Below, in pieces: positions 8,376 to 18,092 of a stretch of 64,000 nucleotides of DNA. The DNA lies in assembly GCF_039555325.1 (NCBI RefSeq), contig NZ_CP154608.1, positions 682,001 through 746,000 of the forward strand, given 5' to 3'. The notes under the pieces are model-generated. The model saw only the letters and a program-made list of their open reading frames with translations. It was not told where the DNA came from and ran no database searches. Position numbers and translations under genes: made by a program. Numbering within the stretch: position 1 is the first letter of the stretch; the number at the start of each line of letters is the position of its first letter. This DNA is from Sphingomicrobium sp. XHP0239 (GTDB taxonomy: Bacteria > Pseudomonadota > Alphaproteobacteria > Sphingomonadales > Sphingomonadaceae).

Positions 8376-9271
8376 GCCTGTCCGTTCCGAAGATTGCCGA
8401 GCGCACCGATTTTCTCGAGGGGCTGCGACGCGCGCATGGCAAGCACATCCTCGACGAGACGAACCATGTCGGCGAACTGACGCTGACGGTCGCGCGCGAT
8501 GCGCTGGTGCCCATGCTGACCGCGCTGCGCGACGAGCATGGCTACCAGCAGCTCATGGAGATTGCGGGCTGCGACTATCCCGAGCGGCCCGAGCGGTTCG
8601 AGGTGAATTATCACCTCCTGAGCGTCACGCATAACCACCGGCTTCGCATCAAGGTGAAGACCGACGAGATGACGCCGGTGCCGAGCGTGACGGACCTGTG
8701 GCCGGTCGCGGGCTGGCTCGAGCGCGAGGTGTTCGACCTCTACGGCGTCGATTTCGCGGGCAACCCCGATCTGCGCCGCATCCTGACAGACTACGGGTTC
8801 GAGGGACATCCGCTGCGCAAGGACTTCCCGATGACGGGTCACGTCGAGATGCGCTATTCGGAAGCCGAGAAGCGCGTGATCTACGAGCCGGTCAGCCTCA
8901 GCCAGGATTTCCGTACCTTCGATTTCCTCAGCCCCTGGGAAGGACCCGAATACCGCCTTCCTGGCGACGAGAAGGCCGAGGGGCAGGCCCCCGGCGGCGC
9001 CACCCCGGCGAAGGCCAATGGCGAGCCGCCCAAGGTCGACGCGAAGGCGGGGCCTGGGGACCCCAAGACGACCGAGAAAACCTCCGACACGGGTGCGGGT
9101 GCACCGACCAACAAGAAGGCCGAAGACGAAGCGCGCGATCCTGCCGCCGAGAAGGCCGATCATGCGGGCGGTGTCGACAGCGACGTCGAGAACCCGGAAA
9201 CCCGAGAGGACGCGCCGGTGGAGCCGCACGAGGGGCAGGGCGGCGCGAGCAAGACGGACAAGGACCTATGA
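8372..9271 (+). CDS. nuoC: NADH-quinone oxidoreductase subunit C with long charged tail
   Basis: A 299-aa protein. Residues about 1-195 are a normal NuoC (30-kDa subunit), with [28 protein letters not shown] and GHPLRKDFP. From about residue 199 the protein continues for some 100 residues as a lysine-, glutamate-, alanine-, glycine- and proline-rich, predicted disordered tail that is not part of the family core. The start is GTG, overlapping the nuoB stop as GTGA; the stop overlaps nuoD as ATGA. Confidence 0.95.
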   Translation: MSLSVPKIAERTDFLEGLRRAHGKHILDETNHVGELTLTVARDALVPMLTALRDEHGYQQLMEIAGCDYPERPERFEVNYHLLSVTHNHRLRIKVKTDEMTPVPSVTDLWPVAGWLEREVFDLYGVDFAGNPDLRRILTDYGFEGHPLRKDFPMTGHVEMRYSEAEKRVIYEPVSLSQDFRTFDFLSPWEGPEYRLPGDEKAEGQAPGGATPAKANGEPPKVDAKAGPGDPKTTEKTSDTGAGAPTNKKAEDEARDPAAEKADHAGGVDSDVENPETREDAPVEPHEGQGGASKTDKDL

Positions 9272-10548
9272 GCGATCCCCAGATCAAGGTCGTCGAAGTC
9301 GCGGGAGCGCCGGGCGATCACAAGCTGATCCGCGAGCATACGCGCGCCGACAGCATGACCGACCCGACCGCGGGCGACGAGACGGTCAGCAACTACACGA
9401 TCAACTTCGGCCCGCAGCATCCGGCCGCGCACGGCGTGCTGCGTCTCATCATGGAGCTGGACGGCGAGATCGTCGAGCGGGTCGACCCGCATGTCGGGCT
9501 GCTGCACCGCGGCACCGAGAAGCTGATCGAATACAAGACCTACGCGCAGGCTTTGCCCTACTTCGACCGGCTCGATTACTGCTCGCCGATGTGCATGGAG
9601 CACAGCTACGTGCTCGCGGTCGAGAAACTGATGGGGCTCGAGGTCCCGATCCGCGCCCAGTACATCCGCACGATGATGGCGGAAATGACCCGCATCTTCA
9701 ATCACATGCTCAACCTCGGCAGCCATGTGATGGACGTCGGCGCGATGACGCCCAACCTGTGGCTGTTCGAAGTGCGCGAGGATATCGCGCAATTCTACGA
9801 AGCCGTCTCCGGCGCGCGGATGCACGCCAACTATTTCCGCGTCGGCGGGGTGCACCAGGACATTCCCGAAAGCGTGCTGGCCGACTTTAGCGACTTCCTC
9901 GACAACCGCCTCCAACTGTTCGAGGACGCGATCAGCCTCGTCGCCGACAACCGCATCTTCAAGCAGCGCAACGTCGATATCGGCGTGGTGGGCAAGGAAG
10001 ACGCGCTGGCGTGGGGCTTCAGCGGACCGATGATCCGGGCCAGCGGCATCGCGTGGGATTTACGCAAGTCGCAGCCCTACGAGGTCTACGACCGCATGGA
10101 CTTCGACGTGCCTGTCGGCACCAAGGGCGATTGCTACGACCGCTTCATGGTCCGCGTCGAGGAAGTCCGCCAGTCGGCGCGCATCATCCGCCAGTGCCTC
10201 AAGGAAATGCCTGAAGGCCCGATCGGCAGCCTCGACCGTAAGGTCTTCCCGCCCTCGCGCGGCGAGATGAAGCAGTCGATGGAAGCGCTCATCCACCACT
10301 TCAAGCTCTACACCGAAGGTTATCACGTCCCCGCGGGGGAGGTTTATGTCGCGACCGAAAGCCCCAAGGGCGAATTCGGCGTCTACCTCGTCGCGGACGG
10401 CACGAACAAACCCTATCGCTGCAAGATCCGCCCGACGGCGTTCTCGCACCTGCAGGCGATGGACTTCATGATGAAGGGCCACATGCTGGCGGATACGACG
10501 GCAGTGCTGAGCGCAATCGACGTCGTGTTTGGGGAGTGTGACCGGTGA
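9268..10548 (+). CDS. nuoD: NADH-quinone oxidoreductase subunit D
   Basis: A 426-aa 49-kDa subunit of complex I that forms the quinone-binding cavity with Nuo[40 protein letters not shown] and the C-terminal [29 protein letters not shown] region are all typical. The ATG at 9268 overlaps the nuoC stop. About 40 residues precede the conserved core; an internal ATG encoding MTDPTAGD (about residue 30) is a possible alternative start, but coupling favours 9268. Confidence 0.95.
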   Translation: MSDPQIKVVEVAGAPGDHKLIREHTRADSMTDPTAGDETVSNYTINFGPQHPAAHGVLRLIMELDGEIVERVDPHVGLLHRGTEKLIEYKTYAQALPYFDRLDYCSPMCMEHSYVLAVEKLMGLEVPIRAQYIRTMMAEMTRIFNHMLNLGSHVMDVGAMTPNLWLFEVREDIAQFYEAVSGARMHANYFRVGGVHQDIPESVLADFSDFLDNRLQLFEDAISLVADNRIFKQRNVDIGVVGKEDALAWGFSGPMIRASGIAWDLRKSQPYEVYDRMDFDVPVGTKGDCYDRFMVRVEEVRQSARIIRQCLKEMPEGPIGSLDRKVFPPSRGEMKQSMEALIHHFKLYTEGYHVPAGEVYVATESPKGEFGVYLVADGTNKPYRCKIRPTAFSHLQAMDFMMKGHMLADTTAVLSAIDVVFGECDR

Positions 10549-10841
10549 ATTTGACTTTACAAATCCTACTTGCAGTTTTCCAGTCTTTGGTGGTCCTCGG
10601 AATCGCGGTTTTGATTGCGCGCATGATCCTTGGTCGATGGCTGATAGGACGCGACCTTATCCGTGCCTCTTTCGTCGCGGGAGCCATGTTTGCACTTGGA
10701 GGACTTGGCGGCAGTTACGATGCTTCGACGCCCATCGAAGTCGTTTTTGTCGCTTCAATTGAGATTGTTGCCGTGCTGTTCGGCGCCGTCTATTTCGCAA
10801 AACTGTCGCTTCATCGATACGAGAGCGAAGAGCAAAGCTAA
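10545..10841 (+). CDS. Small membrane protein inserted between nuoD and nuoE
   Basis: A 98-aa protein with three likely transmembrane segments (about 5-27, 40-55 and 65-88) and a short charged C terminus. I recognise no family. It starts with GTG overlapping the nuoD stop (GTGA) and its TAA overlaps the nuoE ATG (TAATG), so it is fully integrated in translational coupling. By hand count its GC content is about 52 % over 280 bases, against about two-thirds in neighbouring nuo genes, and its codon choice is visibly different. It may be an acquired or fast-evolving complex I accessory gene. Confidence 0.75.
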   Translation: MNLTLQILLAVFQSLVVLGIAVLIARMILGRWLIGRDLIRASFVAGAMFALGGLGGSYDASTPIEVVFVASIEIVAVLFGAVYFAKLSLHRYESEEQS

Positions 10842-11506
10842 TGGCCCTCCGTCATTTCGCCGAAGATACGCCGGACCTGCGCGCCAAGTGGGGTGATTTT
10901 GCGTGGGACGAGACGTCCGCGCCGATCGCGGAGACCATTCTCGCCAAATATCCGGCGGGGCGCGAGGCGTCGGCGATGTTGCCGTTCCTGGATCTCGCCC
11001 AGCGGCAGGTCGGGCGGATGACCGATACGCAGGGCTGGCTGCCCGTGCCCGTCATCGAGTTCGTCGCGCGCGCGGTGAACCAGCCGGTGGTGCGCGCGAT
11101 GGAGGTCGCCAGCTTCTACACGATGTACAACCTCGTGCCGGTCGGGAAATATCACGTGCAGGTGTGCGGCACGACGCCCTGCATGCTCCGCGGTGCCGAA
11201 AGCATCATCGATGCCTGCAAGGCGATGGGCATGACAAAGGGCTATACCACCGACGACGGCCTGTTCACGCTGACCGAAGTCGAGTGCCTCGGCACCTGCG
11301 CCAACGCGCCGATGATGCAGATCAACGACGACAATTACGAGGATCTGACCGCCGAGACGACCACGGCCATCCTCGAAGCGCTGGCCCGCGGCGAACAGCC
11401 CAAGACGGGCAGCCAGATCGGACGCCAGGCTTCGGTGCCCGAAGGCGGCCCGACCAGCCTCAAGAAGATGGCCGAACGCAATTACGATTATCGGGGACAG
11501 TGGTAG
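10841..11506 (+). CDS. nuoE: NADH-quinone oxidoreductase subunit E
   Basis: A 221-aa 24-kDa subunit carrying a [2Fe-2S] cluster of thioredoxin-like fold. The ligands are VCGTTPCMLRG and VECLGTCANAP. It pairs with NuoF in the NADH dehydrogenase module. A C-terminal extension of about 40 residues after the core (ending NYDYRGQW) is polar. Start ATG at 10841 overlaps the preceding TAA. Confidence 0.95.
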   Translation: MALRHFAEDTPDLRAKWGDFAWDETSAPIAETILAKYPAGREASAMLPFLDLAQRQVGRMTDTQGWLPVPVIEFVARAVNQPVVRAMEVASFYTMYNLVPVGKYHVQVCGTTPCMLRGAESIIDACKAMGMTKGYTTDDGLFTLTEVECLGTCANAPMMQINDDNYEDLTAETTTAILEALARGEQPKTGSQIGRQASVPEGGPTSLKKMAERNYDYRGQW

Positions 11507-11647
11507 ATGGACATCGTCACGATCCTTATCGCGCTGGTCCTCGCCTTCCTTGTCTGGAAGTTCGTGACCGGCATCATCAAGTTCGTACTGATCGCGGTCG
11601 TGGTGGTCGCCGCATTCTTCATCGCGACCGGAGGGGCGGCATTCTGA
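11507..11647 (+). CDS. 46-aa single-pass membrane peptide in the nuo operon
   Basis: A very short gene starting directly after the nuoE stop. The product is almost entirely hydrophobic: [19 protein letters not shown], a short linker and a second apolar stretch ending TGGAAF, so one or two membrane passes. It overlaps the next small gene by one base (TGATG). No family is recognised. The exact coupling on both sides is the main evidence that it is real. Confidence 0.6.
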   Translation: MDIVTILIALVLAFLVWKFVTGIIKFVLIAVVVVAAFFIATGGAAF

Positions 11648-11793
11648 TGCAGACGGTATTCAAGATCATCGTCGCCGTGCTGGCCGTCGTCATCGCCTGG
11701 TCGATCCTCAAGAACGCGTTGGGGTTGCTGATCGGCCTCGCGCTCGCCGCGTTGCTCTATATCGGCGCCACCCGTCTGCTGGAGAAGAAGTGA
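11647..11793 (+). CDS. 48-aa membrane peptide in the nuo operon
   Basis: Second of two tiny genes between nuoE and nuoF. The 48 residues contain two hydrophobic segments (about 4-18 and 24-41) separated by a short polar turn (LKNA), and end in a basic tail RLLEKK. Its TGA overlaps the nuoF ATG by one base. With its neighbour it could form a small hairpin-like accessory to complex I; that role is inference only. Confidence 0.6.
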   Translation: MQTVFKIIVAVLAVVIAWSILKNALGLLIGLALAALLYIGATRLLEKK

Positions 11794-13097
11794 TGAACGG
11801 CATCACCAGCCTCGAGGACAAGGACCGGATCTTCACCAACGTCTACGGCTATCAGGACCCGTTCCTGAAAGGCGCGCAGGCACGCGGCGACTGGGACGAC
11901 ACCAAGTCGTTTCTGAAGCGCGACCCCGATGCGATCATCGAGGAAGTGAAGGCAAGCGGCCTGCGTGGCCGTGGCGGCGCGGGCTTTCCGACCGGCGTGA
12001 AGTGGGGCTTCATGCCCAAGGAGCCGACGCCCGGCCGCCCCAATTTCCTCGTCATCAACGCCGACGAGTCCGAGCCCGGTTCGTGCAAGGACCGCGAGAT
12101 CATCCGCCACGATCCGCACAAGCTGATCGAAGGTGCGCTGGTCAGCAGCTTCGCGATGCGCGCCCGAGCGGCCTACATCTACATTCGCGGCGAATATATC
12201 CAGGAAGCCATCGCGCTCCAGCGCGCGATCGACGAGGCGTACGAGGCCGGGCTGATCGGCAAGAACGCCTGTGGCTCCGGTGTCGATTTCGACCTGTTCC
12301 TCCACCGCGGGGCAGGGGCCTATATCTGCGGCGAAGAGACCGCGATGCTCGAAAGCCTCGAGGGCAAGAAGGGCCAGCCGCGCCTGAAACCCCCATTTCC
12401 CGCCGGCGCGGGCCTCTACGGCTGCCCGACAACCGTGAACAACGTGGAATCGATTGCGGTCGTCCCGACCATCCTTCGCCGCGGTGCCGACTGGTTCAAG
12501 TCGTTCGGGCGCGAGAACAATCACGGCACCAAGCTCTTCCAGATTTCGGGCCACGTCGAAAAGCCCTGCGTGGTCGAGGAAGCGATGAGCATCCCGTTCC
12601 GCGAGCTGATCGACAAGCATTGCGGCGGCATCACGGGCGGATGGGACAATCTGCTCGCGGTCATTCCCGGGGGCAGCTCGGTGCCGCTGGTGCCCGCGAA
12701 GGACATCATGGACTGTCCGATGGATTTCGACGGCCTCAAGGAGCAGGGTTCGGGCCTCGGCACCGCGGCGGTCATCGTCATGGACAAGTCCACCGACATC
12801 GTGAAGGCGATCAGCCGGATCAGCTATTTCTACAAGCACGAGAGCTGCGGCCAGTGCACGCCCTGTCGCGAAGGCACGGGATGGATGTGGCGCACGATGG
12901 AAAAGCTGGTCGAGGGCGATGCCGACGTGGGTGCGATCGACCGTCTCCACGACGTCACCAAGCAGGTCGAGGGCCACACGATCTGCGCGCTGGGGGACGC
13001 CGCGGCGTGGCCGATCCAAGGGCTGATCAAGCATTTCCGCCCCGAGATCGAACGCCGCATCGCCGAACGCGGGGAACAGCGCGTCGCCGCAGAGTGA
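11793..13097 (+). CDS. nuoF: NADH-quinone oxidoreductase subunit F
   Basis: A 434-aa NADH-binding subunit of complex I holding FMN and a [4Fe-4S] cluster. [13 protein letters not shown] (NADH/FMN), [14 protein letters not shown] (FMN) and [12 protein letters not shown] plus a later cysteine in GHTICALGD (cluster N3) are all present. The ATG at 11793 is preceded by an in-frame GTG at 11790; either gives essentially the same protein. The nuo series is interrupted after this gene by two exported paralogs. Confidence 0.96.
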   Translation: MNGITSLEDKDRIFTNVYGYQDPFLKGAQARGDWDDTKSFLKRDPDAIIEEVKASGLRGRGGAGFPTGVKWGFMPKEPTPGRPNFLVINADESEPGSCKDREIIRHDPHKLIEGALVSSFAMRARAAYIYIRGEYIQEAIALQRAIDEAYEAGLIGKNACGSGVDFDLFLHRGAGAYICGEETAMLESLEGKKGQPRLKPPFPAGAGLYGCPTTVNNVESIAVVPTILRRGADWFKSFGRENNHGTKLFQISGHVEKPCVVEEAMSIPFRELIDKHCGGITGGWDNLLAVIPGGSSVPLVPAKDIMDCPMDFDGLKEQGSGLGTAAVIVMDKSTDIVKAISRISYFYKHESCGQCTPCREGTGWMWRTMEKLVEGDADVGAIDRLHDVTKQVEGHTICALGDAAAWPIQGLIKHFRPEIERRIAERGEQRVAAE

Positions 13098-13155
13098 AGG
13101 CAAGGACTAGGTCCCGTATCGGATGCAATCCGATGGCCGCGGCTTCATAATCAAT

Positions 13156-13183
13156 TTGAATATCAGTGCATTGACTGTATGAT
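13156..13183 (+). promoter_or_regulatory. Predicted promoter in front of the four-cysteine paralogs
   Basis: TTGAAT (13156-13161), a 16-bp spacer and TATGAT (13178-13183) in an AT-rich patch between nuoF and the first paralog. This would allow the paralogs, and possibly nuoG onward, to be transcribed separately from nuoA-F. Confidence 0.45.
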
Positions 13184-13216
13184 CCCGCGTTCGGGCGGGG
13201 AAGTACTGACGCGGGA
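13183..13216. repeat. Inverted repeat in the leader of the paralog pair
   Basis: TCCCGCGT (13183-13190) and ACGCGGGA (13209-13216) are perfect complements around an 18-base loop, directly downstream of the predicted -10. It may be an operator or an mRNA hairpin. Confidence 0.4.
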
Positions 13217-13274
13217 CTTCAACCGGTATCCGAATAAAAGGTCGCGGCGTTCGCGATCGTCCGGAGTATCAGTA

Positions 13275-13988
13275 GTGAAGAGTTCCTTTCTCGTTCTGCT
13301 CGCGATCGCAGTCCTGTCGATCTTCGTCTCCACACCTGCCGAGGCGCAATACAGCTCGCGGCTCAAGGGAAGCGCGGATGCGATCGACCCCGACGTGGCG
13401 CGGCAGTTCCAGCGCGAAATCGCGCAATGTATGTATCGTCGCCACTCGGACCAGTCCGAACGGCTGCTGCGCCACAGCGATTTCATGAACATCGATCTCG
13501 CGGGTCTGGGTGTCACGAACTATCAGCTTTGGCATGCCCTCGACATGGAGAAATGCGGCGAGGACAACGTGCCGGTTCAATATCGGAGTATGATGATCAG
13601 CTATTCGCCCGAGAGCATCCGCAAGATGCTGGTCGAAGCCGCTTATGTCGCAAACCGGAGCCGTCCGTTTTCGATCGGAGAGGCCGACGAAGTTTTCCTG
13701 ACGTCGCGGCCCTTTGTGGAGATGGATGGGGTCAACGATGCGCGCATCCTCGCGGGCTTCGCGGATTGCGTCGTCCACCGTGCGCCGGTCGAGACGGACA
13801 GGCTGGTCCGGACCACGCCCGGCACCAGGAAGGAGGCCGAGGCGATCGAGGCGGTCATCCCTCATCTCGGCCCCTGCCTTGAGGACGGCAACAACATCTC
13901 GCTGTCGGTCGACACGGTCCGCGCGCTGATTGCCGACGGTCTGTGGGCGCGTCATGCCTATTCATCGGGCACAGTGGCGTCGAACTGA
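13275..13988 (+). CDS. Exported four-cysteine protein, paralog A
   Basis: A 237-aa protein with a signal peptide (about 1-24, ending AEA before Q). The GTG at 13275 is chosen because it puts the signal peptide at the N terminus and has CCGGAG 8 bases upstream. Cysteines 52, 94, 165 and 201 are conserved with the next gene with identical spacing (42 and 36 residues within each pair), suggesting two disulfides in the periplasm. Each half repeats a C-hhh-R...L...C pattern followed by a basic amphipathic helix (SIRKMLVEAAYVA; VRALIADGLWARH). No known domain is recognised. Confidence 0.75.
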   Translation: MKSSFLVLLAIAVLSIFVSTPAEAQYSSRLKGSADAIDPDVARQFQREIAQCMYRRHSDQSERLLRHSDFMNIDLAGLGVTNYQLWHALDMEKCGEDNVPVQYRSMMISYSPESIRKMLVEAAYVANRSRPFSIGEADEVFLTSRPFVEMDGVNDARILAGFADCVVHRAPVETDRLVRTTPGTRKEAEAIEAVIPHLGPCLEDGNNISLSVDTVRALIADGLWARHAYSSGTVASN

Positions 13989-14055
13989 GGGGCGGCGAGG
14001 TTGCCGATGGGACGTCGGCGGATTTTCATGAGCGGTGAGTGAGGGGATTGGTAAA

Positions 14056-14787
14056 ATGAAAAAATGGCTGTTCGCGTTCGTAGCAATGGTGACCGCCGCG
14101 GGGGTAGGCGCGTCCGCTTCCGCGCAAGTGGCGGCAGTCCCCGACGAACAGCGCGTCGGCACCCGCTTCAAGCAGGCCGCAGAAACGGTCGAGGCGGGCC
14201 GCACCCGCTACATGCAGAAGCGCGTCGCCAACTGCATGTACAACCGCAATCGCAAGGACATCGACGCGGTTCTCGACAATAGCGATTTCAATCATATCGA
14301 TTTCAAGGCCCTTTCCCTCGATCCCAAGGAGGCGATGGGCGACTGGAGCATGAGCAACTGCATTTCCAAGGCGATGAATTCGCGCGAGGACCAGATGTGG
14401 ATGCAGGCGAACTATTCGACCATGCGCAACCTGTTCGCCGAGGAAGCCTATCTTCGCTACGCCGATACGCCGGTCGCGCTGGTCGATGGTGCCATCGAGG
14501 CGATGGGGGACAAGCGTCGCTACGTCCACCGTCAGCGCGATACGATAGTGCTGGCCGAGCTTGCCGACTGCCTGACCTATCGCAACCTGTCCGCCGCCGA
14601 TGCGATGCTCCGCGGGTTGCCCGGTTCCGGCACGGAGAGCGAAGCGTTCGATGCGCTGGCTCCGACCCTCTCGGTCTGTCTGAAGAGCGACGAGGCCGAG
14701 ATGTCGGTGCCGATTTCCATGATCCGGCAGGTCGTCGCGGACGGCCTGTGGACGCGCTATCGGCACGGCGATCTGGCGGGTAGCTGA
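14056..14787 (+). CDS. Exported four-cysteine protein, paralog B
   Basis: A 243-aa protein with a signal peptide (MKKWLFAFVAMVTAAGVGASASA). It is clearly related to the preceding gene: CMYNRNRK/CMYRRHSD, NSDFNHIDF/HSDFMNIDL, ELADCLTYR/GFADCVVHR and VADGLWTRY/IADGLWARH. Cysteines 60, 102, 172 and 208 keep the same 42- and 36-residue spacing. The two halves also resemble each other (MRNLFAEEAYLRY and IRQVVADGLWTRY), pointing to an internal duplication before the tandem gene duplication. The gap to paralog A is 67 bp. Confidence 0.75.
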   Translation: MKKWLFAFVAMVTAAGVGASASAQVAAVPDEQRVGTRFKQAAETVEAGRTRYMQKRVANCMYNRNRKDIDAVLDNSDFNHIDFKALSLDPKEAMGDWSMSNCISKAMNSREDQMWMQANYSTMRNLFAEEAYLRYADTPVALVDGAIEAMGDKRRYVHRQRDTIVLAELADCLTYRNLSAADAMLRGLPGSGTESEAFDALAPTLSVCLKSDEAEMSVPISMIRQVVADGLWTRYRHGDLAGS

Positions 14788-14803
14788 GCCGGCGGGTCGA
14801 TCG

Positions 14804-14857
14804 GGACCGGAAAGTGTAATTTTCGCCCGGTCCGGGTGACCGGACGGGTTGCACTTT
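14804..14857. repeat. Nested inverted repeats upstream of nuoG
   Basis: The 147-bp gap before nuoG contains competing hairpins. GGACCGG (14804-14810) can pair with CCGGTCC (14827-14833). GTCCGG (14830-14835) can instead pair with CCGGAC (14840-14845). AAAGTGTAA (14811-14819) can pair with TTGCACTTT (14849-14857) with one G-T wobble, enclosing the inner stem. No T-run follows, so this is not a simple terminator. Confidence 0.5.
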
Positions 14858-14934
14858 GCCGCCCTATCTTACAGTAGGGGCGCGAAGCCGGCGCGGCCCC
14901 CCGCGCCCCCGATCTAGCTCAAGCGGATTTTCGA

Positions 14935-16932
14935 ATGCCCCTAGTCACTGTCGACGGCGTCGAACTCGAAGTTCCCGATGGCGCCACCGTGCTCCAGGCC
15001 TGCGAGCTGGCGGGCAAGGAAATTCCCCGTTTCTGCTATCACGAGCGCCTGTCGATTGCCGGCAATTGCCGAATGTGCCTCGTCGAGGTGAAGCCCGGCC
15101 CGCCCAAGCCGCAGGCAAGCTGCGCGCTGCCCGCCGCCGACGGGCAGGAGATCCGCACCGATACGCCGATGGTGAAGAAGGCGCGCGAGGGGGTGATGGA
15201 ATTTCTCCTCATCAACCACCCGCTCGACTGCCCGATCTGCGACCAGGGCGGCGAATGCGATCTCCAGGACCAGGCGATGAGCTACGGCCGCGGCTACACG
15301 CGGTTCGACGAGAACAAGCGCGCGGTTGAAGACAAGTATATGGGTCCGATCGTCAAGACGGCGATGACCCGCTGCATCCAGTGCACCCGCTGCGTGCGCT
15401 TCGCCGACGAGGTTGCGGGCGCGCCCGAACTCGGCATGTATTATCGCGGCGAAGATGCGCAGATCACGACCTATCTGGAAACCGCGCTGCAGTCCGAATT
15501 GTCGGGCAACCTCCACGACCTGTGTCCCGTCGGCGCGCTGATGAGCAAGCCATACAGCTTCGAGGCGCGGCCCTGGGAGCTGAAGAAGGTACCCGGCATC
15601 GACGTCATGGACGCGGTCGGCAGCAACATCCGCTACGACGTGCGCTTCCGTCAGGTGATGCGCGTGCTCCCGCGGATCAACGACGACGTCAACGAGGAAT
15701 GGATTTCCGACAAGGCACGGCACCATGTCGACGCGCTCGTGCGCGGGCGCCTCGACCGCCCGTGGATCCGCGAGAAAGGCAAGCTGCGCGCCGCCGACTG
15801 GCAGGAAGCGCTGCGGCTCTTCGCCGATAAGCTGGGCGAGGCCAAGTCGAAGGTCGCGGCCATCGCCGGCGACCTGGTCGATGCCGAGACGATGTATGCC
15901 GCCAAGACACTGTTGTCGCAGCAGCGCGGGAAGCTGTTCGAAGGTCGGCAGACCGGGCTCGATTACGACGTGTCGAACCTCGGCGCGGTCGCCTTCCAGA
16001 CGCCCATCGCCGACATCGAGAATGCGGGCGCGATTCTGCTGTTCGGGACCAATCTGCGGTGGGAAGCGCCGCTGGTGAACACCCGTGTCCGCAAGGCCTT
16101 CCGCCGCGGCGCGAAGATCTATGCGGTCGGACCCAAGGTCGACCTCGGCTACGACGTCGAGTGGCTGGGCGAGGATCTGCATTCGGTGACGAAGCTGCCC
16201 AAGGCCGTCACCGAAACGTTCAAGGCGGCCACGGCCCCGGTGTTGATCGCGGGTCCCGCCGCGCTTGTCGCGGGCGGACAGGGCGATGCACTCGCGCTCG
16301 CCAAGAAGCTGGGCGCGACGCACAACCTTCTCCATACCGCGGCGAGCCGGATGGCCGGCCTTCTCCTCGGCTTTCACCAAACGGGTGGACTGTCGGGTAT
16401 CCGCGATGCGAAGCCAAAACTGGCGCTTCTGCTGGGTGCCGACGAGTTGCCCGCGGACGCCTTCGCGGGCGCCTTCAAGGTCTATGTCGGCCATCACGGC
16501 GATAGGGGCGCGCAGATGGCTGACCTCGTCCTTCCGGGCGCCGCTCCGGCAGAGAAGCACGGCACTTATGTGAATATCGAGGGTCGCGTTCAGCGCAGCG
16601 AGAAAGCCTGTTTCGCGCCTGGCGACGCACGTGAGGACTGGTCGATCTTTCGCGCGGTCAGCGATCTGACCGGCAAGCCGCTCAAGTTCGACACTTTCGC
16701 CATGCTTCGCGCCGCGATGAAGCAGGACCATCCCGAATTGGCCGTCGACGATGGCACGATCATCGACCTTCCGTTCGATCCGCCCGCGCTTGCCGCGAAG
16801 GGCGAGGGCGCGCTGAGTTATCCGATCGACGATTACTACCTCACCAATGCCATCTGCCGGGCGAGCCCGACGATGCGCCGCTGCTCGGCCGAACTGGTGC
16901 ACGGCGAGGATTTCGCGGAGGCGGCGGAATGA
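14935..16932 (+). CDS. nuoG: NADH-quinone oxidoreductase subunit G
   Basis: A 665-aa 75-kDa subunit of complex I. The N-terminal ferredoxin domain binds a [2Fe-2S] cluster ([16 protein letters not shown] and a later ASC), followed by the His-Cys cluster [17 protein letters not shown], a [4Fe-4S] set [10 protein letters not shown] with LCPVGAL, and a molybdopterin-oxidoreductase-like domain to the C terminus. It passes electrons from NuoEF towards NuoI. No clear Shine-Dalgarno is seen (weak AGCGGA). The stop overlaps nuoH as ATGA. Confidence 0.96.
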   Translation: MPLVTVDGVELEVPDGATVLQACELAGKEIPRFCYHERLSIAGNCRMCLVEVKPGPPKPQASCALPAADGQEIRTDTPMVKKAREGVMEFLLINHPLDCPICDQGGECDLQDQAMSYGRGYTRFDENKRAVEDKYMGPIVKTAMTRCIQCTRCVRFADEVAGAPELGMYYRGEDAQITTYLETALQSELSGNLHDLCPVGALMSKPYSFEARPWELKKVPGIDVMDAVGSNIRYDVRFRQVMRVLPRINDDVNEEWISDKARHHVDALVRGRLDRPWIREKGKLRAADWQEALRLFADKLGEAKSKVAAIAGDLVDAETMYAAKTLLSQQRGKLFEGRQTGLDYDVSNLGAVAFQTPIADIENAGAILLFGTNLRWEAPLVNTRVRKAFRRGAKIYAVGPKVDLGYDVEWLGEDLHSVTKLPKAVTETFKAATAPVLIAGPAALVAGGQGDALALAKKLGATHNLLHTAASRMAGLLLGFHQTGGLSGIRDAKPKLALLLGADELPADAFAGAFKVYVGHHGDRGAQMADLVLPGAAPAEKHGTYVNIEGRVQRSEKACFAPGDAREDWSIFRAVSDLTGKPLKFDTFAMLRAAMKQDHPELAVDDGTIIDLPFDPPALAAKGEGALSYPIDDYYLTNAICRASPTMRRCSAELVHGEDFAEAAE

Positions 16933-18092
16933 TTGCGCTTCTCGGCCTCCTGGTCGTCGCCGCGATCCTCGTCGCGCTCGCCACGCTCGTTTTTCCGGGT
17001 GTCGGCAACGGCATCTATTTCCTCTTCTCGGAAGGCGCGGTCGCCTCGTTTCGCAGCGCCGGGATGCAGGAAGGATGGGCCTGGTTTCTCGGCACCACGA
17101 TCCACATCCTCGTCATCGCGTTGCCGCTGATGCTCGCGGTAGCGATGGTCATCTATGCCGAGCGCAAGATCTGGGCCGCGATGGCGCTTCGGCGGGGGCC
17201 GAACGTGGTCGGGCCGTTCGGGCTGCTGCAGAGCTTCGCCGATGGTCTGAAAGTGTTCCTTAAGGAAACGATCATCCCCTCGAGCGCCAACAAGGTACTC
17301 TTCCTCGTTGCGCCGATCATCACCTTCACGATCGCGCTTCTCGTGTGGGCGGTGGTGCCGTTCGACGTCGGCGTCGTCCTCGCCGATCTCAACATCGGGC
17401 TGCTCTACATCCTCGCGGTAGGGTCGATCGGTGTTTATGGCGTGATCATCGCCGGTTGGGCGTCCAACTCCAAATATCCGTTCTTTTCCGCGCTTCGCGC
17501 AGCCGCGCAGATGGTCAGCTACGAGGTCAGCCTCGGGTTCGTGATCATCACCGTGGTGCTGTGGGCAGGGACGTTCAACCTGACCGGCATCGTTCTCGCG
17601 CAGACGGGCCACGTGCTGGGTTTCCTCAACGGTTTCGGGTTCAACCCGCTGCTGTTCCCGATGGCGGTTGTGTTCCTCATCTCCTCGATGGCCGAGACGT
17701 TCCGCACCCCGTTCGACCTGGTCGAGGCGGAGAGCGAGCTCGTGGCGGGTCATCAGACCGAATATAGCTCGATGAGCTTCGCGCTCTTCTGGCTCGGCGA
17801 ATATGCCAACGTGCTGTTGATGTGCGCTTTGAACGCGATTCTGTTCTGGGGCGGATTCCTGCCCCCGATCGACTGGGCGCCGCTCTATGTCGTGCCGGGG
17901 ATCATCTGGCTGTTTCTGAAGATCGGCATCTTCTTCTTCATCTTCGGGTGGGTGAAGGCGACCGTGCCGCGTTACCGCTACGACCAGCTGATGCGGCTGG
18001 GGTGGAAGATCTTTCTGCCGCTCTCGATTTTCTTCGTGATGCTCGTCTCGGGCTATCTCATGCTGACCCGCGAAACCGGAGGCCTGCTGTGA
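16929..18092 (+). CDS. nuoH: NADH-quinone oxidoreductase subunit H
   Basis: A 387-aa membrane subunit with about eight to nine helices, linking the peripheral arm to the proton-pumping arm. [52 protein letters not shown] and the C-terminal [22 protein letters not shown] are the standard motifs around the quinone channel. Start ATG overlaps nuoG; the stop overlaps the GTG of nuoI. Confidence 0.96.
   Translation: MIALLGLLVVAAILVALATLVFPGVGNGIYFLFSEGAVASFRSAGMQEGWAWFLGTTIHILVIALPLMLAVAMVIYAERKIWAAMALRRGPNVVGPFGLLQSFADGLKVFLKETIIPSSANKVLFLVAPIITFTIALLVWAVVPFDVGVVLADLNIGLLYILAVGSIGVYGVIIAGWASNSKYPFFSALRAAAQMVSYEVSLGFVIITVVLWAGTFNLTGIVLAQTGHVLGFLNGFGFNPLLFPMAVVFLISSMAETFRTPFDLVEAESELVAGHQTEYSSMSFALFWLGEYANVLLMCALNAILFWGGFLPPIDWAPLYVVPGIIWLFLKIGIFFFIFGWVKATVPRYRYDQLMRLGWKIFLPLSIFFVMLVSGYLMLTRETGGLL

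Noticed and set aside
14941..16902. A 653-codon minus-strand frame opposite nuoG
   Set aside because: Antisense shadow of a gene with complete iron-sulfur motifs.
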